Below, in pieces: positions 7,139 to 11,341 of a stretch of 11,341 nucleotides of DNA (position 1 is its first letter; each line of letters opens with the position of its first letter). Source of the stretch: Candidatus Coatesiibacteriota bacterium (lineage in GTDB: Bacteria > B130-G9); contig QMNL01000019.1 of assembly GCA_003647755.1 (NCBI GenBank), forward strand, positions 1-11,341, read 5' to 3'. The position numbers and the translations under genes were made by a program. The notes under the pieces were generated by a model, which did not search any database, had not been told where the DNA came from, and worked only from the letters and a program-made list of their open reading frames with translations.

Positions 7139-8431
7139 ATGACGCAGATAACTGAGGCGCGGAAGGGGCACACGACCCCTGAAATGTTGCAGGTGGCCAC
7201 AGAGGAGCACCTGGACCCTGATGTGATAAGAGAGCGTGTCGCATCAGGCCAGATCGTGATCCCGTGCAACACATCCCGTGAACACAGGCGATTGTGTGGT
7301 ATAGGCACTGGCCTGACGACCAAGGTCAATGCTAACGTCGGCACCTCCACGGACCGCGCCAACATCGAGCAGGAGGTGCAGAAGGTCAAGGTCTCTATTG
7401 AGGCGGGCGCTGACACGGTGATGGACCTGAGCACGGGTGGCGACCTCCGCGCTGTCAGGAAGGCCGTGCTGCGAGCGAGCGACGTTATCGTCGGGACGGT
7501 TCCCATCTACGATGCGGCCATTTCGGCTGCCCGTCTGAGGGAGGGTGTGGTCCACATGACGCCTGACGATATGTTCGATGCAATCGAGACGCACTGCAGG
7601 GACGGGGTTGACTTCATTACCGTTCACTGCGGGGTTACTTTGGACGTTGTTCAGACGATGATAGACCAGGGCCGTATGACGGACATAGTAAGCAGGGGTG
7701 GGGCGTTTCTGGCCAGCTGGATACTCTTCAACGAGCAGGAGAGCCCCCTGTTCGAGCAGTTCGATCGTCTGTTGTCCATAGCCAGGAAATACGATGTCTG
7801 TTTGAGCCTCGGCGACGGCCTGAGGCCCGGCTCGCTGGCAGACGCCTCGGACCGCGCCCAGATAGCCGAGCTTCTGAAGATCGGCCAGCTGCATAAGCGA
7901 GCGCTCGATGCCGAGGTCCAGTGCATGATCGAGGGTCCGGGCCACATCCCGATCCCAGAGATCGAGGCGAACGTCATACTCGAGAAGAAGCTCTGCGATG
8001 GTGCGCCGTTCTACGTGCTTGGCCCCCTTGTTACGGACATCGCCGCTGGCTGGGACCACATAACCTGCGCCATCGGCGGGGCCATTGCAGCAGCTGCAGG
8101 TGCGGACTATCTCTGCTACGTAACGCCGTCAGAGCACTTGGGTCTGCCGACGGTTGACGATGTTCGCGCGGGTGTCATAGCCACCAAAATAGCGGCGCAT
8201 GCGGCGGACATAGCAAAGGGCGTTCCCGGTGCCTTGGACCGGGACCGCAGAATGGCCGAGGCGAGGGGTGAGCTTGACTGGGAGAGACAGAAAGAGGTTG
8301 CGCTTGATCCGAGTCGGTTCGACGAGGTCAGGGCCTTATCGCCTCCACATGTCGAGGATGTGTGCACGATGTGCGGCGAGTACTGTGCCATAAAGGGGCT
8401 GAGGTCCGTGCTGAAAAAGGGTGTGAAGTAG
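7139..8431 (+). CDS. thiC: Phosphomethylpyrimidine synthase ThiC (HMP-P synthase)
   Basis: Family knowledge: ThiC is a cytoplasmic radical-SAM enzyme that rearranges 5-aminoimidazole ribotide into HMP phosphate, the pyrimidine of thiamine. Visible motifs in this 430-residue protein: NANVGTS (64-70), DLSTGGD (96-102), SRGGAF (185-190), GDGLRPGS (225-232), EGPGHIP (265-271), and C-terminal cluster cysteines C409, C412 and C416. The length fits the short ThiC form without the long N-terminal extension of the E. coli type. The ATG at 7139 gives the usual N-terminus (MTQITEAR...), with a poorly placed AGAGGA 14 nt upstream and GAGAAG abutting the start. The cysteine spacing is CX2CX3C, one residue tighter than in E. 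coli ThiC. The related 5-hydroxybenzimidazole synthase BzaF is the main alternative, but the thiD and thiamine-binding neighbours favour ThiC. No TPP riboswitch is seen upstream. Confidence 0.95.
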   Translation: MTQITEARKGHTTPEMLQVATEEHLDPDVIRERVASGQIVIPCNTSREHRRLCGIGTGLTTKVNANVGTSTDRANIEQEVQKVKVSIEAGADTVMDLSTGGDLRAVRKAVLRASDVIVGTVPIYDAAISAARLREGVVHMTPDDMFDAIETHCRDGVDFITVHCGVTLDVVQTMIDQGRMTDIVSRGGAFLASWILFNEQESPLFEQFDRLLSIARKYDVCLSLGDGLRPGSLADASDRAQIAELLKIGQLHKRALDAEVQCMIEGPGHIPIPEIEANVILEKKLCDGAPFYVLGPLVTDIAAGWDHITCAIGGAIAAAAGADYLCYVTPSEHLGLPTVDDVRAGVIATKIAAHAADIAKGVPGALDRDRRMAEARGELDWERQKEVALDPSRFDEVRALSPPHVEDVCTMCGEYCAIKGLRSVLKKGVK

Positions 8432-8634
8432 GTTGTGCAGTGTTATGCGGGACTGCATCAAGAGCTGGGCAGCCTGGCGAGCGCGAATCGACATTTGCCC
8501 TCTCGGTGATTTTACTGTGATCCGCTGCATTCGTCACCAAGCATGATGAGCATAAAGGTCTGCCAGGTGGCGGGAAGCCGGGGCCGTCCCTAAGTCTGTG
8601 AACAGCCAGCGCATCTCGGGGTGAGAAGAAGGTA

Positions 8635-9612
8635 ATGTCATTCGGTCAGGTTACCTCGGACGCGTTCAATTGGTGGTCCGTGCGGGCCTCCTTTCAGGGC
8701 AAGGTCCTTGTATCAATTGCCTTGATCGCGGTCTTTGTCTTGCTGCGGATGCTCGTTCTCAGCCTGATACACCAACGTGTTACCGACACGACCGTGGCCT
8801 ACGTGTGGCGCCGGAGAACAACGTCTCTGCTTACGGTTCTAGCCATAGTCTTGTTGGCCTGGCTTTGGTCAGACACTTTTCATTCAATTGCCACGCTGTT
8901 GGGCCTGGTGGCCGCAGCACTTGTGCTCGCAGTGAGAGACCTAGTCGCAAACATGGCCGGTTGGGTGTTTATCCACTCAAGACGGCTTTTCAGGGTGGGT
9001 GACAGGATCGAGGTCTCTGGCTATACCGGCGACGTCATCGACATCAAGCTCTTTGAGTTCACGCTGGTTGAGGTCGGCAACTGGGTTGACGCTGACCAGA
9101 GCTCCGGCCGGCTCGTCCACGTCCCGAACGGCAAAGTCCTCAGCGAGCCCCTTGCCAACTACACTAAGGACTTCAATTTCATATGGAACGAGCTCTCTGT
9201 CGTTGTTACCTTCGAGAGCAATTGGCAGAAGACCAAATCGATCCTTGAAGATATAGCGGCTCGCGTGCTCGCCGACACGTCGCAGGAGGCCAGGAGAGAG
9301 CTCAAAAAGGCGGCACAGCGATACATGATATTCTTCCGCAATCTGAAGCCCATTGTATATATTAAGGTTCAGGACAACGGTATCAGGCTGACAGTCCGCT
9401 ATTTAACGCGGCCCAGACAGCGCAGAACGTCTGAGAACCGCTTGTGGGAGGAGATACTCGCAAGGTTTGCGGAGCACGACGACATCGAGCTAGCCTATCC
9501 CACCGTGCGATACTACCAAAGGGGTGAGGCGGACAGGTTGCCGCCCAGCCGCAGTCATTCCTCGAGGAGAGATGAACAGCGCTCAAAGGAACGTGACAAG
9601 GCCAAGTCCTGA
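8635..9612 (+). CDS. MscS-family mechanosensitive ion channel
   Basis: A 325-residue inner-membrane protein. Three hydrophobic segments are visible at about 24-45, 63-78 and 84-113; the last is the small-residue-rich pore helix (ATLLGLVAAALVLAVRD). It is followed by the MscS beta-domain signature RVGDRIEVSGYTGDV (120-134) and VPNGK (163-167). The GNWVDADQS stretch at 148-156 is an insertion absent from E. coli MscS that I recall in a subgroup of COG0668 proteins. The C-terminal end is a charged tail rich in Arg, Ser and Lys. Family role: opens under membrane tension to release solutes on osmotic downshock. The ATG at 8635 is preceded by GAGAAGAAGG. It starts 203 nt after thiC, and its end overlaps or abuts thiD, so it is probably co-transcribed with the thiamine genes. 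Solute specificity cannot be told; membership in the family is secure. Confidence 0.92.
   Translation: MSFGQVTSDAFNWWSVRASFQGKVLVSIALIAVFVLLRMLVLSLIHQRVTDTTVAYVWRRRTTSLLTVLAIVLLAWLWSDTFHSIATLLGLVAAALVLAVRDLVANMAGWVFIHSRRLFRVGDRIEVSGYTGDVIDIKLFEFTLVEVGNWVDADQSSGRLVHVPNGKVLSEPLANYTKDFNFIWNELSVVVTFESNWQKTKSILEDIAARVLADTSQEARRELKKAAQRYMIFFRNLKPIVYIKVQDNGIRLTVRYLTRPRQRRTSENRLWEEILARFAEHDDIELAYPTVRYYQRGEADRLPPSRSHSSRRDEQRSKERDKAKS
9564..9571 (+). promoter_or_regulatory. Ribosome binding site favouring the upstream thiD start
   Basis: GAGGAGAG directly precedes the ATG at 9572 and lies inside the end of the channel gene. Spacing is short (about 2-4 nt), but no comparable purine run precedes the alternative in-frame ATG at 9626. 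A GTG at 9593 with AAGGA before it is a further possibility. Confidence 0.45.
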
Positions 9613-10471
9613 CGTGCCGGCCGGTATGCCCAAGAGCGAGCGCGGCGATGCAGAGAGGCGTTATGTCCTTTCCTTTGCGGGACTGGACAACACCGCCGGT
9701 GCAGGACTTCTGGCAGACATCAAGACGTTCGGCCTTTTCGACCTTTATGGCATGGGGATTCCCACGGCGATCACCGTTCAGACGCCAGATTCGGTCGTGG
9801 ATGTGTCGTGTTGTAGCACCGATGTGATGCGCAGGTCGCTCGAGATGACGCTGGAGTCGTGTAAGGTCCTGGGGATCAAAACAGGCCTTCTTGGCGATGA
9901 GGCGGCAATCGACGTGCTCGAAAGCGTGCTTAAAACTCGTTTTAACGGTATTCTAGTCGTAGACCCGATCCTTCATTCATCGGCCGGCAAGCAACTGATA
10001 ACGGCTCAGGGAAGGCTTGCGATGAGCGAGAAACTTTTGCTTATGGCGGACGTCATCACGCCCAATGTTGATGAGGCCGGCCTTCTCGCCGGAAGCGCAA
10101 TCGACAGCCGCGCAGACCTCCCGGAGTGCGCCAAAAGGCTCTGCGAACTTGGCCCCAGGTCGGTCGTGATCACTGGCAGCGGTCGCTTTGGCGGCGAGGA
10201 TTTTCTCTTCGATGGCTCAGAAGGCCACTTCATCCCAGAGCAGACCAAGCTCGCATCATCATCCCGCAAGCGCCCCGTCCACGGGACTGGCTGTTTTTAC
10301 TCAGCGTCCCTCCTCTCGCTGCTCGTGCTCGGCAAGGGTCTGCGTGAGGCTGCGACGGAAGCCAAGTTCCTGACCGAGAAGGCGATCCTCACCTCCTTCA
10401 AAGTTAAGGGCTATAAGTCGCGCCTCATTGACCACTCGGCAGTTCGGCAGTTCATCTCAGAGGGTGTCTGA
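9572..10471 (+). CDS. thiD: Hydroxymethylpyrimidine / phosphomethylpyrimidine kinase ThiD (divergent)
   Basis: Family role: phosphorylates HMP to HMP-P and HMP-P to HMP-PP, the pyrimidine donor for thiamine phosphate synthase. From ATG 9572 it is 299 residues; from ATG 9626 it would be 281, nearer the 266 of E. coli. Ribokinase-fold motifs are in order: FAGLDNTAGAGLLADIKTF (about 35-53), VDPILHSSAG (130-139), ITPNVDEAG (162-170) and the anion-hole HGTGC with the probable catalytic Cys241. Two sites differ from typical ThiD: DNTAGAG replaces DPSGGAG, and VITGSG (Thr201) stands where VLMKGGH with its Lys is usual. It overlaps the channel gene by 41 nt with the first start, or follows it by 13 nt with the second, which suggests translational coupling. 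Another HMP-like or pyridoxal-type kinase is possible, but the thiC neighbourhood supports ThiD. Confidence 0.87.
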   Translation: MNSAQRNVTRPSPDVPAGMPKSERGDAERRYVLSFAGLDNTAGAGLLADIKTFGLFDLYGMGIPTAITVQTPDSVVDVSCCSTDVMRRSLEMTLESCKVLGIKTGLLGDEAAIDVLESVLKTRFNGILVVDPILHSSAGKQLITAQGRLAMSEKLLLMADVITPNVDEAGLLAGSAIDSRADLPECAKRLCELGPRSVVITGSGRFGGEDFLFDGSEGHFIPEQTKLASSSRKRPVHGTGCFYSASLLSLLVLGKGLREAATEAKFLTEKAILTSFKVKGYKSRLIDHSAVRQFISEGV

Positions 10472-10546
10472 CTGAATTTCTGGTCTTGGTCGGTTCTTTG
10501 AGGTGGTATGATTCTGGAAACGCTTCAAATCAATGGATGATCTCAA

Positions 10547-10552
10547 GGGAGG
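10547..10552 (+). promoter_or_regulatory. Ribosome binding site that fixes the start of the thiamine-binding gene
   Basis: GGGAGG is 8 nt upstream of the ATG at 10561, an ideal spacing. The frame stays open upstream to an ATG at 10486, but the 25 extra residues there lack family resemblance and a Shine-Dalgarno. The ATG at 10554 is out of frame and only 1-2 nt from this site. Confidence 0.8.
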
Positions 10553-10560
10553 AATGGCAG

Positions 10561-10857
10561 ATGGTAGTTTGCTCTGTAACAGTTGTTCCGTTAGGCACGG
10601 GATCGCCCAGCCTCAGCCGGTTCGTCGCCAAAAGCCTGCGTGTGCTGGAGGAAAGCGGGGTTAAGTATCAGCTGACGCCGATGGCGACCGTCATTGAGGG
10701 CGAGCTAGACGAGGTTCTCGCGGTTGCGGCCAAGATGCACAGCTCGCTTTTTTCCGACGAGGTCGTGCGCGTCTCGACCACGATCAAGATAGACGAGCGC
10801 CGCGACAAGAAGCTCACGATGAATGGCAAGGTTGGTGCGGTCAAGAGCAAGCTCTGA
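10561..10857 (+). CDS. Thiamine-binding family protein (MTH1187 / YkoF-like single domain)
   Basis: A 98-residue protein matching the small MTH1187/YkoF-type ferredoxin-like domain. It opens with the beta strand CSVTVVPLGTGSPSLSRFVA (4-23), followed by YQLTPMATVIEGELDEV (36-52) and the strand RVSTTIKIDERRDK (70-83). In this family, YkoF of Bacillus binds thiamine or its pyrimidine moiety, and single-domain members assemble into larger oligomers. The protein lacks a signal peptide and membrane segment, so it should be cytoplasmic. It follows thiD by 89 nt on the same strand and closes the thiamine cluster. This placement supports a role in handling HMP or thiamine, as carrier, buffer or sensor. 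The family call is good; the bound ligand is inferred from relatives and neighbours. Confidence 0.85.
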   Translation: MVVCSVTVVPLGTGSPSLSRFVAKSLRVLEESGVKYQLTPMATVIEGELDEVLAVAAKMHSSLFSDEVVRVSTTIKIDERRDKKLTMNGKVGAVKSKL

Positions 10858-10911
10858 AGAGAGGCTTTTGCGCGACGCCTCATCGCCCGGCTTCGGCTGA
10901 GCACTGAAGGA

Positions 10912-10975
10912 ATCCACGAAGGGCACGAAGACACACGAAGAAGGAGCTTAGTGGCCCTTCGTGAACTTCGTGGAT
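10912..10975. repeat. Composite CACGAAG inverted/direct repeat
   Basis: The left arm ATCCACGAAGGGCACGAAG (10912-10930) pairs with CTTCGTGAACTTCGTGGAT (10957-10975): 10 bp, a GG/AA mismatch, then 7 bp. CACGAAG also recurs directly at 10915, 10924 and 10934. A second register (CACGAAGGG 10915-10923 with CCCTTCGTG 10955-10963) gives a perfect 9-bp stem. It lies between convergent genes, so it could act as a bidirectional terminator or be a REP-like dispersed element; there is no T run. Confidence 0.8.
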
Positions 10976-10981
10976 CAAGTC

Positions 10982-11010
10982 CTGGAATGGCATGTGAACG
11001 TGCCTTCCAG
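10982..11010. other. Hairpin in the convergent gap
   Basis: CTGGAA-T-GGCA (10982-10992, T bulged) pairs with TGCCTTCCAG (11001-11010), giving 10 bp and an 8-nt loop. No T tract follows on either strand, so a factor-independent terminator is doubtful. It could block 3' exonucleases or simply be chance. Confidence 0.35.
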
Positions 11011-11062
11011 CTTAGCAAATGAGAATCCCCGATTGACCTGTCTCAGGGCCAACCGGCAACTG

Positions 11063-11341
11063 TCAACGGCCGGCGGCCTGTATGGTAACGGGGCAGAGGG
11101 CGATGTCGGACGCGAATGAGCCGTCGGCGTTCAGGACTGCACCGAGCCATAGGTAGCTGCCGGGGGCGAGGTTTTCTGGGATCGTGTGCATCGTCGAGGG
11201 GAGGTTAGGATATGAGACGCCGGACCAGAGCGTCCCCTCGAAATACGGCGTCGGGACGAACGTCATCCACGGCCAGAAGACTAGCCAGTCCAGGCTCTCA
11301 GGCCCGAAAGCAAAGTAAACCGCCCCCTCCACCTTCACGCC
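11063..11341 (-). CDS. C-terminal end of an unidentified, probably exported protein (partial)
   Basis: On the minus strand the frame is open from the window edge to a TGA at 11063-11065. About 92 residues are visible, and the true start is beyond the window; a GTG at 11338-11336 is not needed as a start. The sequence is aromatic and proline-rich (LVFWPWMTFVPTPYF) and ends with LAPGSYLWLGAVLNADGS then SDIALCPVTIQ. This pattern resembles, from memory, the C-terminal beta-sandwich of large secreted proteins that end with LPPGxYxxxAAL ... DIxxxxFxI. It is convergent with the thiamine-binding gene and unrelated to it. Function is unknown. Confidence 0.6.
   Translation of the reverse strand, partial: GVKVEGAVYFAFGPESLDWLVFWPWMTFVPTPYFEGTLWSGVSYPNLPSTMHTIPENLAPGSYLWLGAVLNADGSFASDIALCPVTIQAAGR

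Noticed and set aside
8561..8634. Cobalamin-riboswitch-like fragment (GGGAAGCCGG, CCGTCCC, CTGTGAA) before the channel gene
   Set aside because: The central GGTG/ATCC arm is missing, and no proper B12 box follows at the expected distance (only AGCCAG immediately after). The downstream gene is not corrinoid-related. A covariance-model search would settle it; a significant hit would reopen the case.
10486..10560. Longer N-terminus for the thiamine-binding protein from ATG 10486
   Set aside because: No Shine-Dalgarno there, the extra 25 residues do not fit the family, and a strong GGGAGG sits ideally before ATG 10561.
10861..10881. GAGGC/GCCTC hairpin just after the thiamine-binding gene as a terminator
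   Set aside because: A 5-bp stem with an 11-nt loop and no T tract after it is too weak to support.
10915..10940. CRISPR-like array of CACGAAG units
   Set aside because: The units are only 7 nt long with 2-3 nt between them; there are no spacers and no cas genes nearby.

Overview
The window looks like a piece of a bacterial chromosome of middling-to-high GC content, probably from an uncultivated, Gram-negative-type lineage. The reasons are a giant exported protein built from BamB/PQQ-type propeller blades and Ig-like modules, standard genetic code, Shine-Dalgarno starts, and a CACGAAG-type intergenic inverted repeat of a kind I recall from metagenome-assembled genomes. No sequence here fixes the phylum.

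Layout. (1) Positions 1-6984 (+) are the 3' part of one very large gene whose start lies upstream of the window. It encodes two beta-propeller regions, eight Ig-like modules (three between the propellers, four after the second, one displaced) and four C-terminal 'PYW' units. One of those units is split by an inserted linker plus the displaced Ig-like module. The gene ends at a strong intrinsic terminator (7012-7051). (2) Positions 7139-10857 (+) carry thiC, an MscS-type mechanosensitive channel, thiD and a small thiamine-binding-family protein. thiC has a good -10 box and a short leader with no TPP riboswitch. (3) Positions 10858-11062 are a non-coding gap between convergent genes and hold a composite inverted/direct repeat and a second hairpin. 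(4) Positions 11063-11341 (-) are the C-terminal end of another, probably exported, protein.

The gaps are short. Positions 8432-8634, between thiC and the channel gene, show no gene, clear terminator or promoter that I can defend. Positions 10472-10560, between thiD and the small gene, hold only the ribosome binding site of the small gene.

Working together: ThiC makes the pyrimidine (HMP-P) of thiamine from aminoimidazole ribotide, and ThiD phosphorylates it to HMP-PP. The small protein belongs to a family that binds thiamine or its pyrimidine. These three form a pyrimidine-branch thiamine locus; thiE and the thiazole genes are not in view. The channel gene sits inside it, and its end overlaps or abuts thiD, so they are probably co-transcribed, although a functional link is not shown.

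I found no clear undescribed system. The most unusual items are the split C-terminal repeat in the giant protein, the composite repeat near 10.9 kb, and the thiamine cluster with an embedded channel, no TPP riboswitch and an atypical ThiD.
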